The notes under the pieces were generated by a model. That model searched no databases. It was not told where the DNA came from and was given only the letters and a program-made list of their open reading frames with translations. From Bacteroides sp. (GTDB lineage: Bacteria > Bacteroidota > Bacteroidia > Bacteroidales > Muribaculaceae): DNA of 63,694 nucleotides. Made by a program: the position numbers and the translations under genes. This document shows, piece by piece, positions 1 through 8,547 of the stretch; position 1 is the stretch's first letter, and each line of letters opens with the position of its first letter. The stretch covers positions 1 through 63,694 of the forward strand of contig JAAVEO010000027.1 in NCBI GenBank assembly GCA_014801225.1, written 5' to 3'.

Positions 1-66
1 GTGGCATTGTTGTCAATGTTCTCTTGCTTACGTCTCAGGGGCGTGCCCCTTTCTCGTTTGCGGTTG

Positions 67-98
67 CAAAGTTACAACCGTTTCCGCCGCTGTGCAAA
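67..98 (-). promoter_or_regulatory. Bacteroidetes-type promoter pointing out of the left edge
   Basis: On the minus strand a TTTG (95-98) is followed, after 20 bases, by a perfect TAACTTTG (67-74). This is the Bacteroidetes -33/-7 arrangement. Transcription would run leftwards from about position 62, so the gene it serves lies outside the window. The palindrome at 37-50 (AGGGGC/GCCCCT) would be in its leader. Confidence 0.6.
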
Positions 99-539
99 TT
101 TTGTTCGCATTTTCTTCGGTATTTTTTGTTGTCGGGGGCGTAATATGGTTATTGTCAAGGGAATCAATAAATGTTAATTTTTGTATTTATTTGTAAAAGG
201 ATTGAAGAAAAGGGAGCGATATGGGCCGCGGTCGGGGGATTTTTTCGGATTTTTCCCGGGTCTTTCTCGGGAGGAAGGGGATTTTTGGAGGGATTTTGGG
301 GCCGGGAAGGCGGCGGGAGGGGAGATTTGGGGCGCCGGGAGCGGCGGTATAGGGCGCTACGCGCCCGGGCGAGCTGAAGCTCGCCCACAGAACCAGGACG
401 GTAGTTGAGGAGATGCGGAGGGATTTGCTGGCGAGGGGGATTTCTATGGAAAGAATCTGGCGGGGGATTTGCTGGCGGGGGGATTTCTATTGAAAAAATT
501 TTGAGGGAGGATTGGCTAGCTGGAGGATTTGAGGGGGAA
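99..539. other. Gene-free, G-rich intergenic stretch
   Basis: No credible gene is seen. From about 225 to 539 the plus strand is strongly purine-rich with many G runs (dense at 267-340), and a strong hairpin GGGCGAGC-TGAA-GCTCGCCC sits at 367-386. Short open frames on both strands are low-complexity products of the G-rich sequence and resemble no protein. The stretch lies immediately downstream of the PAP2 gene that ends at 540. Confidence 0.5.
421..508. repeat. Two imperfect direct repeats, period 44
   Basis: GGATTTGCTGGCG begins at 421 and again at 465, each followed by a G run and GGGATTTCTAT. The second copy diverges after about 35 bases. It lies in the purine-rich spacer and has no coding capacity that I can defend. 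Confidence 0.6.
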
Positions 540-1127
540 TTAGAGGGAGAAGGAGGCGGTTAGGCCGAGGGTGTTGGTGAGGGGGTCGGCTATGGGGGCA
601 ATGGAGAGGTTGTGGTCGCGGGCCCAGGGGCGAGTGAAGATGTAGGCGGAGCCGGCTCCTATTGCGGCTCCTGCTACGGCATCCCACCAGTGGTGTTTCT
701 TGGAGAAGACTCTGCCCCACCCTACGTAGGTGGCTACGGCATAGGCGGGCGCGCCAAGCTTCCATCCGTAACGGCGCTGAATGAAGGCGGCTGTGGCGAA
801 GGAGGTTGATGTATGACCGGAGGGGAAGGAGTGGCGATTGCTATGGTCGGGACGCCATTCCTTTACGGAATATTTTAGGATGAGAGTTGCTCCTGCTGTT
901 GCGGCGGCTGTGTAGCACCCTTGCACGAGACCTTTCCAGTCTTTTTCTATTATGACTCCGGCGAGTGTGGCTACGGGTAAGGCTATCATCAGGACATCTG
1001 TGGATGTAGCTACACCTTTCTGTGCGGATGTGGGTACAAATTCCGGTTGATCGGTCTGAGCGTAGGCGGGTGTAAGCATCAGGACGGCCAAGATGGATAG
1101 AATGATTTTATGATAAATGCTCTTCAT
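540..1127 (-). CDS. PAP2-family membrane-associated phosphatase
   Basis: This is a type 2 phosphatidic acid phosphatase, which removes phosphate from a lipid phosphate or pyrophosphate (undecaprenyl-PP, PGP or lipid A are the usual substrates). The three PAP2 signature blocks are visible: K-x6-RP as KYSVKEWRP, then SFPSGHTS, then GRVFSKKHHWWD, which contains the catalytic His and Asp. The N-terminus (MKSIYHKIILSILAVLML...AYAQ) is a signal peptide or signal anchor, and 195 residues is normal for the family. It follows dgkA by 85 bases on the same strand. A kinase and a phosphatase acting on lipid carriers at the end of a surface-protein operon fits a role in lipid-carrier recycling, but the substrate is not readable from sequence. 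Confidence 0.85.
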   Translation of the reverse strand: MKSIYHKIILSILAVLMLTPAYAQTDQPEFVPTSAQKGVATSTDVLMIALPVATLAGVIIEKDWKGLVQGCYTAAATAGATLILKYSVKEWRPDHSNRHSFPSGHTSTSFATAAFIQRRYGWKLGAPAYAVATYVGWGRVFSKKHHWWDAVAGAAIGAGSAYIFTRPWARDHNLSIAPIADPLTNTLGLTASFSL

Positions 1128-1212
1128 AGCTTTTCTGTCTTCTTATTTTTCAATTATTGTAATCTTATCTTCTTTAATTATTCTAATCATCTCCTTTCAA
1201 GCTGACATCTCC

Positions 1213-1584
1213 TTATAATATAAAAGAGAGAATTTTGGGGATAAAGATAATCAGGCCTACTGCTACTGCTGCAAATACGAAAAGGAGCACCGCGGCCGCT
1301 CCAAGGTCTTTGGCTTTGCCGATCAGGGGATCATATCCGGGAGAAATCTTATCGGCAAGCGCTTCAATTGCGGAGTTGAAAGCCTCCCCCATCAACACAG
1401 CGCCTATACATATTAATATAGCGCACCATTCACAAGAGGAAAGACGGAATAAAAAACCCGCTATCACAACAAGAATAGCGACACAAAGATGAATCTTTGC
1501 ATGAGCCTCTTCACGGAAGAGAGCGGCTATGCCTTTAAAGGCATAGCCGAACGCTCTTTTTCGTGCTTTGATATATTCTTTCAT
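1213..1584 (-). CDS. dgkA: Diacylglycerol kinase / undecaprenol kinase family
   Basis: This is a small integral-membrane kinase of the DgkA family (123 aa; usual length about 120). The signature E-A-F-N-S-A-I-E-A-L-x-D...K-A-K-D-L-G-A-A-A-V is intact, with three hydrophobic segments around it. It phosphorylates diacylglycerol or undecaprenol at the inner membrane. The ATG at 1584-1582 overlaps the stop of the upstream lipoprotein gene as TGATG, which strongly suggests translational coupling. A TTG three bases upstream is a less likely start. Linking it to a surface lipoprotein operon is unusual. Whether the substrate is DAG or undecaprenol cannot be told here. Confidence 0.88.
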   Translation of the reverse strand: MKEYIKARKRAFGYAFKGIAALFREEAHAKIHLCVAILVVIAGFLFRLSSCEWCAILICIGAVLMGEAFNSAIEALADKISPGYDPLIGKAKDLGAAAVLLFVFAAVAVGLIIFIPKILSFIL

Positions 1585-3200
1585 CAATAGTCGTAATCGA
1601 GAGAGAATTGGTCAACATATAATACCGAACCATTGCCACCGGTGAAATAGTCGCCATATTTAGAAGAGGCAGCCGTAATCTGGATATAGCGAGGGCGTCG
1701 GGATGTGGAGCGATATTTAAGCTCTATCTCGAAAGGCTGATAGCCACCCGTAGCTTTTCCACACGTCATCTCACCATAGGCAATAACTTCCGGAGCATTT
1801 GGATCGAACAGAGAACGGCGTGAGGGAGTAGTGCATATCTCCTTCGGGGCAGTCCAATCGGTAAGCGCGATATAAATCTGGCAAGAGTCGGGCACCCCCT
1901 TTAGATTCTCATAAGGAGACTGCGCCATATCAATAGTCACGGGAGTATATTCGAAATAACCACGCAACTTTGTAGGACGCACATTAAACTCACGGCCAAA
2001 AGCGAGAATACCGTTGGTGCCGTCGATTCTTACAAACTCCCCGGTATAGATCGAACCGGCAGCAAGTTTTCCGATGCCGAACACCCCGGCGAATACACTT
2101 GACAGCTTGGCCGAACGGCCGCTACCATCAGGAGTATGATCGGAGGGAGTGACATTCGACGGGCCTGCGATAGCTGCGCCACGGTTACCGGTATCCCAGA
2201 ATTTCACACCGCCTTCATTGAAAGGATTCCACACCTTACCGTCGAGCCACCACTGATCAAAATCACCGTCCGGGAGATCAAGAGTGGCTTCAGTAGTAAC
2301 GGTGAGCGTATTTGCCGTTTCCTCTCCGGCGCGAGCGCGTACCTGATATTGAGTGAGCGGGTGGAGATGAGGTATGCAACAAGAGAAGGAACCACCAGAT
2401 CCGGATATATACTTGCTATCGACATCAATCCACTGCTCGGAAGAAGCTTCCTTATATTGGAAACCAATCTCTGCATAGGCCTGCGCCGAAGCATATACCC
2501 ATACCACCTGCGACCAAGGATCGGCAGAGACAGTCTGCACGGTTACATCAGTCTTTTCAGCATAGATGGTCCATTGCTCGGTACGCCCGAAAGCAGTGAC
2601 ATCCACCACCAACGGCCTTGAAAGATCAATCTTACCCGGATTGAGAGCCGGCGACATCACAGAGACATCAGCCGGACCAAGCTTTGCAGCCACAAGAGTA
2701 AGATCGGCAAGATTCTCAAATTCAGGAATACGCACCACCACGCGACGAGCCACCACATCAATGACCGATTCGCCAAACTGGCCATCAATCTCAAAATAGC
2801 GTTCTATCGGTTGATCGGCGGAGATTACCCAATCGTAGCTCTGATACTTCGACAGCGTCACCACGATGGGAGAAGAGAGATCATAAGAGCCGGAAAGAAG
2901 ATCTTCCGACACCTCCGCGCCTTCAGTGAAAGAGAACTCGTTGAACTTCACCGAGCGGATATCCACCTGCTCCTCAAGATAGACTACAGCCGAATAAGAT
3001 GCCGAATCGATGAGAGCCGGACGACTCTCCCCTTCGGCCGCTATAGAGAGAATAAGCTGCGGGATGCGCGGATACGGAATATCATTACGGATACAAGAAC
3101 CTGATATCATCGCCATGAGAACGCACAGCGGCCCGAAAACCGAGATAAACCTGCGCAAACGGGCGTCGCAAGAAAACATATTATCAAAAAATCGGTACAT
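1584..3200 (-). CDS. PCMD-domain surface lipoprotein
   Basis: A 538-residue lipoprotein: basic N-terminus, hydrophobic stretch, then the lipobox MISGSC. The middle holds Ig or fibronectin-like beta-rich segments. The last ~220 residues, from PDGDFDQWW through FWDTGNRGA, FGIGKLAAG and FGREF to the C-terminus, match the putative carbohydrate metabolism domain (PCMD, Pfam PF13201), a beta-sandwich common in Bacteroidales lipoproteins. The C-terminal half is clearly paralogous to the protein at 4969-7218. I place the start at the ATG at 3200, ten bases after the preceding stop and behind AAAGAA. A GTG at 3224 would overlap that gene. It is in the minus-strand surface operon. Carbohydrate binding is inferred from the family name only. 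Confidence 0.8.
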   Translation of the reverse strand: MYRFFDNMFSCDARLRRFISVFGPLCVLMAMISGSCIRNDIPYPRIPQLILSIAAEGESRPALIDSASYSAVVYLEEQVDIRSVKFNEFSFTEGAEVSEDLLSGSYDLSSPIVVTLSKYQSYDWVISADQPIERYFEIDGQFGESVIDVVARRVVVRIPEFENLADLTLVAAKLGPADVSVMSPALNPGKIDLSRPLVVDVTAFGRTEQWTIYAEKTDVTVQTVSADPWSQVVWVYASAQAYAEIGFQYKEASSEQWIDVDSKYISGSGGSFSCCIPHLHPLTQYQVRARAGEETANTLTVTTEATLDLPDGDFDQWWLDGKVWNPFNEGGVKFWDTGNRGAAIAGPSNVTPSDHTPDGSGRSAKLSSVFAGVFGIGKLAAGSIYTGEFVRIDGTNGILAFGREFNVRPTKLRGYFEYTPVTIDMAQSPYENLKGVPDSCQIYIALTDWTAPKEICTTPSRRSLFDPNAPEVIAYGEMTCGKATGGYQPFEIELKYRSTSRRPRYIQITAASSKYGDYFTGGNGSVLYVDQFSLDYDY

Positions 3201-3210
3201 TTCTTTACTA

Positions 3211-4179
3211 TCAGATATGGACACCGAGTCCGAAATTCAGATTGAAGATATTAAAACGGAAATTGGCACCTGACGTGAAACGATTACCTTCATCTACTCC
3301 ATCGACACTCTGATTGGCATTCTGAAGGTAGAAACCGAATATACCGAACGAGAGATTGAACGACACATTCTTCATAATCATCACGCTCACACCAGGAGAG
3401 AAATCAAGAGCAGCCTTCATATAAGTGGTATGAGTATTCTTCAGATTCCCGTCATAAGGGCGAGTGAAATCACCGTTGCCGGAAGAGAAACCGAGGGCCA
3501 CCTCATTGAAAATACCGAATCGGCCCCTACGTGCCAGACCGATATATTGGCGAAGCACCACAGCGGCTGTATAACTCTCATTACGGTACATCACATCCGA
3601 AATATTGAAACTCATATCATCCGAAATATCCATATTGAGCGAAGAGAGTGTAGCTTTCGATGAACTATAGGAAAGACGCAGACCTACCGAGAGATTACTA
3701 CGGATAAAGTAAGAGACTTCGGGACGTATAGAGAAAGTATGCCCGGAGAAATCGAAATCTGAAAGGATATCAAAAAGCTCCAGATCATCAGTTGAAAATT
3801 CTCCGTATGAGGCAGTCAGGCCGAAATGCCACTGTCCCTTCGGGATGAAGAGATAATTATAGAGGCCTCGGTCAAAGCGACCGAAATTTCTTGACTTAGT
3901 CACCATTGGAATCGTATCTCCGCGATACACTACCTTTTCAGAAAGATCAAGAGTATCATGAAGATGTATCACCTTATGCCTACCGTCAAGAAGGAGGTCG
4001 ACTTCATGTTTGAGGGAATCGGGAATCCAAATATATCGGCCGGGAGCAGACCCGGGGCCGGATTTGTTGGTCTCAACTTGCGAAGTCAAGTCAGAAACAG
4101 ACCTCTCGTAAGAGAACGCGGGGATAGCAACCGCCGGGAGGAGAAGAGCCATACAAAGAGATATAAAGAATCTTTTCAT
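3211..4179 (-). CDS. Outer-membrane beta-barrel protein, paralogue A
   Basis: 322 residues with a cleavable signal peptide (ends near AFSYE). After a ~90-residue periplasmic N-terminal part comes IPKGQWHFGLTASYGEF, then alternating amphipathic strands to a terminal NFGLGVHI. This pattern is typical of an outer-membrane barrel of about 10-12 strands. The barrel part aligns with its neighbour at 4185-4976 (shared IPKGQW...SY, GLxxxY, RFGxFNE, SPG/APG blocks), so the two arose by duplication. It lies 5 bases downstream of that neighbour. Function unknown. A partner or anchor for the operon's lipoproteins is an inference from context. Confidence 0.75.
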   Translation of the reverse strand: MKRFFISLCMALLLPAVAIPAFSYERSVSDLTSQVETNKSGPGSAPGRYIWIPDSLKHEVDLLLDGRHKVIHLHDTLDLSEKVVYRGDTIPMVTKSRNFGRFDRGLYNYLFIPKGQWHFGLTASYGEFSTDDLELFDILSDFDFSGHTFSIRPEVSYFIRSNLSVGLRLSYSSSKATLSSLNMDISDDMSFNISDVMYRNESYTAAVVLRQYIGLARRGRFGIFNEVALGFSSGNGDFTRPYDGNLKNTHTTYMKAALDFSPGVSVMIMKNVSFNLSFGIFGFYLQNANQSVDGVDEGNRFTSGANFRFNIFNLNFGLGVHI

Positions 4180-4184
4180 AGCGG

Positions 4185-4976
4185 TCAGATATAGAAGGCG
4201 GCGCCAAATGTGATTGAAAACAGATTAATTTTGAAATTAGCGAATTTCGAGCGGCGATGAGCCTCATAGATCTGATCCTTGAGAGTCTTAGTATGAGTAT
4301 AGGAGAAACCAAGGACACCTACATTCACCTCTATAGCTGAATAATCAGATAGGAACATCACCAAACCGGGAGCTAAACCGACATCAAGCTTGAAGTTAGT
4401 CTCATAAGCACCGGAGAGGGAATCCCCTACCCCGGTGGTCATTTTTGACTGACCTCCCCCCAACATCATCTGCAATTCATTGAAGAAACCGAATCTCTTT
4501 GAACGACCGATCGAGAAATAGTTTCTCATAAAAGCTGTGGCATAATAATTATGAGCGAGACTATAGAGATGGTCAATATTGAAATTATTTTCAGTATCGA
4601 GCACCACATCGGCATTCTCCAGCTTTGTCAGCGAGCGCTGATAGGCAAACTTCAGACCGAGCACCATATCATCGCGTACAGCATAACCAAGCATCGGAGA
4701 AACCTTGAAGGAATACGTATCACCTGACAATCCTTCCAACACCAGAAACTGATAACGGTTCTGAGTAGATTGATCATATGATATGGAAACACCGGTGAGC
4801 CATTGTCCCTTAGGTATAAACACCACTTGCTGTATATCCGGTTCATACTCCTCCAACTCCTCCACTATCACGGGAGCTTCCTCCCCTACAACAGGCAACT
4901 CCCGGCCTCCTGCGGAGAGAGCCGCAGGAGCCAGGAGAAGCGCTATTATAGATATGAATCTTAACCTTTTATTCAT
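4185..4976 (-). CDS. Outer-membrane beta-barrel protein, paralogue B
   Basis: 263 residues. It has a signal peptide (MNKRLRFISIIALLLAPAALSAGG), a short acidic linker (ELEEYEPD), then IPKGQWLTGVSISYDQS and a series of amphipathic beta strands ending in an aromatic residue near the C-terminus (FGAAFYI), as barrels assembled by BamA do. Its ATG overlaps the stop of the upstream DUF4493/PCMD gene by 8 bases (ATGAATAA), so it is co-translated with it. It is homologous to the barrel at 3211-4179 and shorter at the N-terminus. I do not recognise a characterised relative. Confidence 0.75.
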   Translation of the reverse strand: MNKRLRFISIIALLLAPAALSAGGRELPVVGEEAPVIVEELEEYEPDIQQVVFIPKGQWLTGVSISYDQSTQNRYQFLVLEGLSGDTYSFKVSPMLGYAVRDDMVLGLKFAYQRSLTKLENADVVLDTENNFNIDHLYSLAHNYYATAFMRNYFSIGRSKRFGFFNELQMMLGGGQSKMTTGVGDSLSGAYETNFKLDVGLAPGLVMFLSDYSAIEVNVGVLGFSYTHTKTLKDQIYEAHRRSKFANFKINLFSITFGAAFYI

Positions 4977-7218
4977 AGATTAATTCAAAATCGTCTACAT
5001 ACATCAGCGAACCTATACCGCCCGCATAGTAATCACCAAACTTGGAAGCGGAGCAGACAATGACGAGGAAGAGTGGTTTTGTATTCGCAGCTTTACCTCT
5101 ATATTCAATAGGAATAGTGAGTTCTTGCAGACTGCCATCCGGACCGAAATCTCCATCAAATGTACGTTCACCGTAAGCCACAATGCAATCAGCATTCGGA
5201 TCAAAGAGAGCTCTATTGGAAGATTTTGTACGGATCTCCACCTGCTCTGTGGTAAGGGCGACATATATCTGTCCCTTGTCAAGATCTCCTACATTATTGA
5301 TACCGGAAACATATCCATTATTATTACCGGATTGCACAGTCTGAGGTCGGTAATTTACCCATACTTTCAAGGCATCCGGATGAGATCCATCATACTCCCT
5401 ACCGAATTTCAACACACCGTCAGTGCCGTCAGTCTTGACATAGGTTCCGGCAAAGAGATTACCGGCGGCAAGCTTACCAATACCGAACACGGCGGCCTTC
5501 TTACTTTCAAGGCGCGCGCTATACGATCCGAGATGGAACATATCAGCAGACTTATCAGTCAAGACGGCACTTGCAATTTTAGCACCATGATTACCCGTAT
5601 CCCAGAAAGAACGAGTGCTTCCCTCTCCAGGGAATACCACGCCGGAGGTCACCTCAGAGGTTGTGCCCCACTGCTCCATGGAGGAGTTAGGAATTATGAA
5701 TACGGATTCTGTGGTGATATATTGCGAAGTGGATACAAAACCATCGGCATAACTCTGCACCTCATAGCGAGTGGCAGACTTGAGTCCGGTGAGAGTCACA
5801 GTCTTTTGTACGGGAGCCTTACGAAGCACCTTGCGCGGAGCATCGGCGGCAGAAGCGAGAGAGAACTCAGTCCAAGCATCGGAAGATCCCGCCACTCTAT
5901 AACGGATACCGGGATTCACAGCATCGTCCTGAATCGTAACCGGAATAAGAGCACTTGTAGACTTCACATTGCGAAGATTCTGCTTTGCCCAATCGGCAAG
6001 CTCAGGAATAAGAACCGGATCCTCCACCACTACTGCACCTTCGCCTACGGCAAGACGTATTGTTTTCTCGGTGGTCTTGCCGTAATTATCGGTAGCAGCC
6101 AGATTGATCACATACTCCTCTGAAGCCTCCGGAACACTATTGAGGAACGCCATCGGGAAGACGAGAAAACAAGTGGCAAGATTACGCTGCTCATTGTAAG
6201 TGACATCCCAGGATATCCCGGTATTATCAAAAGCTTCCTGAGCGGAAGGCATAAGATTCATCAGATCGGCTTCATTGCCATCCCCCATCGGAAGACCGAG
6301 CACGGAAGCCTGCGGCGAACTGATAGAGAGCTTCTTGACACCTCCGAAAGCAGCCACTTTCACTATGATATCATCCTTGAAACCTCCTGCGGATCCTACC
6401 ACCTGACGATCGATATCACCTTCCACAAGAGAGACGGAAGGACGGCTGAGAATTTCCACCTCATCCTCAACGATGATTTCAGAATCGTCGATATTGATAG
6501 TGATAAAGCTGCCGCCGAGTTCTTCAAAATCCGGATTGTAAGCAAAATTCAGAACATACTCGTGAGCACGCTCCACATTCTCGATAACACCGGATTTAGA
6601 GAACGCCTTACCCTCTGAATTAACTCCGCTGACAGTGTAAGAGAGGGAAGTATCACCATTCGGCATCATAAAATAACCTTTGGCAAAGTCATAGTTGGAT
6701 TCGTCGAAATCAAGCGAACCACGGGTATTGCCAATGTTGATTTTCATATCCTTCACGAGAGAAGGATCGATAGTGGCGGAATTTACGGAAGCCACCACAT
6801 TGGCAATCTTACAATTAATTACCACCTGATTGACACCTCCGGAGATCTCAAAAGGCTGATAGCCACGGAAGAACTTCTTATCGAAAGAGGCAGTGACAGA
6901 GTCGCCCGTCCAAGCCTCGGCCACATAAGAGCCATTCTTCATATTGATCGACTCGGGAAGATTCTCCAGGCCCTTATACTTATGGAGCAAACCCTTAGCA
7001 GGGTCAGATATGTACACTACGCAATTGGAGCGCAGGGCAGCCTCAGTGTCATCATCGAATTCGGCACGCGTGATATCGGAATTTATCACCATCTTCATTC
7101 TGAGCGTACCCTCACCGGCAGAGCCGAACGGCTCATCGGCAACACAGCCTGAGAGCGCCATCCCTCCCAAAAGGAGAGCTCCGGCGCAAAGAGATATATT
7201 GAATTTTGAAATATTCAT
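4969..7218 (-). CDS. DUF4493 and PCMD lipoprotein
   Basis: A 749-residue lipoprotein with lipobox ALSGC after a signal peptide. Residues ~35-240 look like DUF4493, a Bacteroidales beta-rich domain beginning GEGTLRMKMVINSD and containing GYFMMPNGD and HEYVLNFAYNP. The middle contains Ig-like segments and one fibronectin-III-like stretch (VTLTGLKSATRYEVQSYADG). Residues ~505-749 are a PCMD domain (NSSMEQWG, FWDTGNHGA, FGIGKLAAGN, LKFGREYDG, ending MYVDDFELIYE). It is surface-exposed or periplasmic-facing at the outer membrane. It starts 18 bases after the previous gene. The substrate is unknown. Confidence 0.8.
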   Translation of the reverse strand: MNISKFNISLCAGALLLGGMALSGCVADEPFGSAGEGTLRMKMVINSDITRAEFDDDTEAALRSNCVVYISDPAKGLLHKYKGLENLPESINMKNGSYVAEAWTGDSVTASFDKKFFRGYQPFEISGGVNQVVINCKIANVVASVNSATIDPSLVKDMKINIGNTRGSLDFDESNYDFAKGYFMMPNGDTSLSYTVSGVNSEGKAFSKSGVIENVERAHEYVLNFAYNPDFEELGGSFITINIDDSEIIVEDEVEILSRPSVSLVEGDIDRQVVGSAGGFKDDIIVKVAAFGGVKKLSISSPQASVLGLPMGDGNEADLMNLMPSAQEAFDNTGISWDVTYNEQRNLATCFLVFPMAFLNSVPEASEEYVINLAATDNYGKTTEKTIRLAVGEGAVVVEDPVLIPELADWAKQNLRNVKSTSALIPVTIQDDAVNPGIRYRVAGSSDAWTEFSLASAADAPRKVLRKAPVQKTVTLTGLKSATRYEVQSYADGFVSTSQYITTESVFIIPNSSMEQWGTTSEVTSGVVFPGEGSTRSFWDTGNHGAKIASAVLTDKSADMFHLGSYSARLESKKAAVFGIGKLAAGNLFAGTYVKTDGTDGVLKFGREYDGSHPDALKVWVNYRPQTVQSGNNNGYVSGINNVGDLDKGQIYVALTTEQVEIRTKSSNRALFDPNADCIVAYGERTFDGDFGPDGSLQELTIPIEYRGKAANTKPLFLVIVCSASKFGDYYAGGIGSLMYVDDFELIYE

Positions 7219-7236
7219 GACTGTAAGTTTAAAAGA

Positions 7237-8529
7237 TTAGAGGGTACGCAGTTTTAGAGTACATTCCTTGACGCCATCCGCATCAGTCACTTTAAGTCGG
7301 AACTCATGATGACCCGGGCCGAGCATGCTGAGAAGACCGCCGAATCCGGAGATATCAAATTCCAGATATGATTTTCCTTTCACATCATTTCCAACCGGGA
7401 AGCCAAGATTTGCAAGCATCTCCGCCATATCCCCGGGATTTACAAGATCAAGATGAGAAGACAATCCGAAGCCTTCGAGTTCAGCCGCAGTAAGCGTATC
7501 GGAAACAATATCTACAATAAGGCCGGTGATACCTCCGGCGGCCTCGGATGTGATTTCAAGTTTGCAAGAGACACCATCACCGAAATCATACTCCTTGCCA
7601 TCCAATTTAACATCGGAATCAGCTGCCGCCACAACATTGGGTCCGCTTCCGCCTATGGGAGGATTCGGCTGATCGGGTTTCTCTTCGTCGCCCTCCTGCG
7701 GACGCATATCATCCTCCAGATATGTGTCTTCGGGAATTACATTTCCATTGATATCCTCCACTTCAACAGTGGCATCCACACCGATAGAGGGATTGAGAGT
7801 GCCGGGATCGCCATCACCTGCGGAACGGAGACTGAATGTGATGATATAATGGTTGCCCGGCTCGACATTCTCGCGGGCCTTTGATACCGATGTGGGATAA
7901 TCTTCCACATTACCCGTGAAATGAGCCACAAGAGTATGGGAATCGGGAACATAAGCGAAATAGCCGTGACGTCCTTCGTCGGCCTTGGTGAAATCAAGCG
8001 AACCGGAGTCGCCTACCTTGACAGTCACCTTTGAATCCGCCGACATAGCGGCGGTAAGTTCCGGTGAGAAATTGATCGAAACCTTCACGCTGGAAAGGCA
8101 GCAAACAACAGGTTCGACCACTTCAGTCACCTCATTCGCATTGATAGCGAACGATTCAGACTCACCGCGATAATAAGGCACATCCCAAGCGGCCTCGGCA
8201 TTATCGCCGGAATAAGCCACTGCGGAATAAGTGCCGACAGGGAGAGTGACAATTTCGGGAAGTTCGGTATAACGATAGGAAACCTCGGGAGCTGACTCCC
8301 CTTCCTTATAGAAAGCCACAGTGAACGAAGAGAGTTCGGGCACATCATCGGCTGTGGAACGAACGATTACCTCCTCGGGATTCACCTCCACCTGAAGGGA
8401 AGAAGTGAGGAATCGACCCATCTCCGCATTATCCTCCTCTCCGAAAGGATTTTCCTTGGAACAGCCGCCGGAGAGAGAGATAGAAGCCACCGCTGCCAGC
8501 GAGAGGAACGCATTAATATATTTATTCAT
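7237..8529 (-). CDS. DUF4493-type lipoprotein
   Basis: 430 residues with lipobox SLSGGC. The N-terminal ~220 residues follow the DUF4493 pattern: a conserved strand TSSLQVEV, FYRGES, and HGYFAYVPDS followed by NHYIITF. An acidic and proline-rich linker (about residues 250-295, EEKPDQPNPPIGGSG) leads to a second beta-rich domain with repeated GF-G-L segments. There is no PCMD domain. It is the second gene of the surface operon, spaced 18 bases from each neighbour. The wording and spacing of the three DUF4493 proteins suggest diverged paralogues that may form one multi-subunit surface structure (inference). Confidence 0.75.
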   Translation of the reverse strand: MNKYINAFLSLAAVASISLSGGCSKENPFGEEDNAEMGRFLTSSLQVEVNPEEVIVRSTADDVPELSSFTVAFYKEGESAPEVSYRYTELPEIVTLPVGTYSAVAYSGDNAEAAWDVPYYRGESESFAINANEVTEVVEPVVCCLSSVKVSINFSPELTAAMSADSKVTVKVGDSGSLDFTKADEGRHGYFAYVPDSHTLVAHFTGNVEDYPTSVSKARENVEPGNHYIITFSLRSAGDGDPGTLNPSIGVDATVEVEDINGNVIPEDTYLEDDMRPQEGDEEKPDQPNPPIGGSGPNVVAAADSDVKLDGKEYDFGDGVSCKLEITSEAAGGITGLIVDIVSDTLTAAELEGFGLSSHLDLVNPGDMAEMLANLGFPVGNDVKGKSYLEFDISGFGGLLSMLGPGHHEFRLKVTDADGVKECTLKLRTL

Positions 8530-8547
8530 GATTGAGAAAAATCGAGA

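Noticed and set aside
164..408. Overlapping open frames on both strands in the left flank
   Set aside because: Products of the G-rich, low-complexity sequence with no protein-like pattern.
5125..6123. Long open frame (about 330 codons) on the plus strand inside the DUF4493/PCMD gene
   Set aside because: Antisense to a protein with clear domains. The composition is typical of a reverse reading and no family is recognised.
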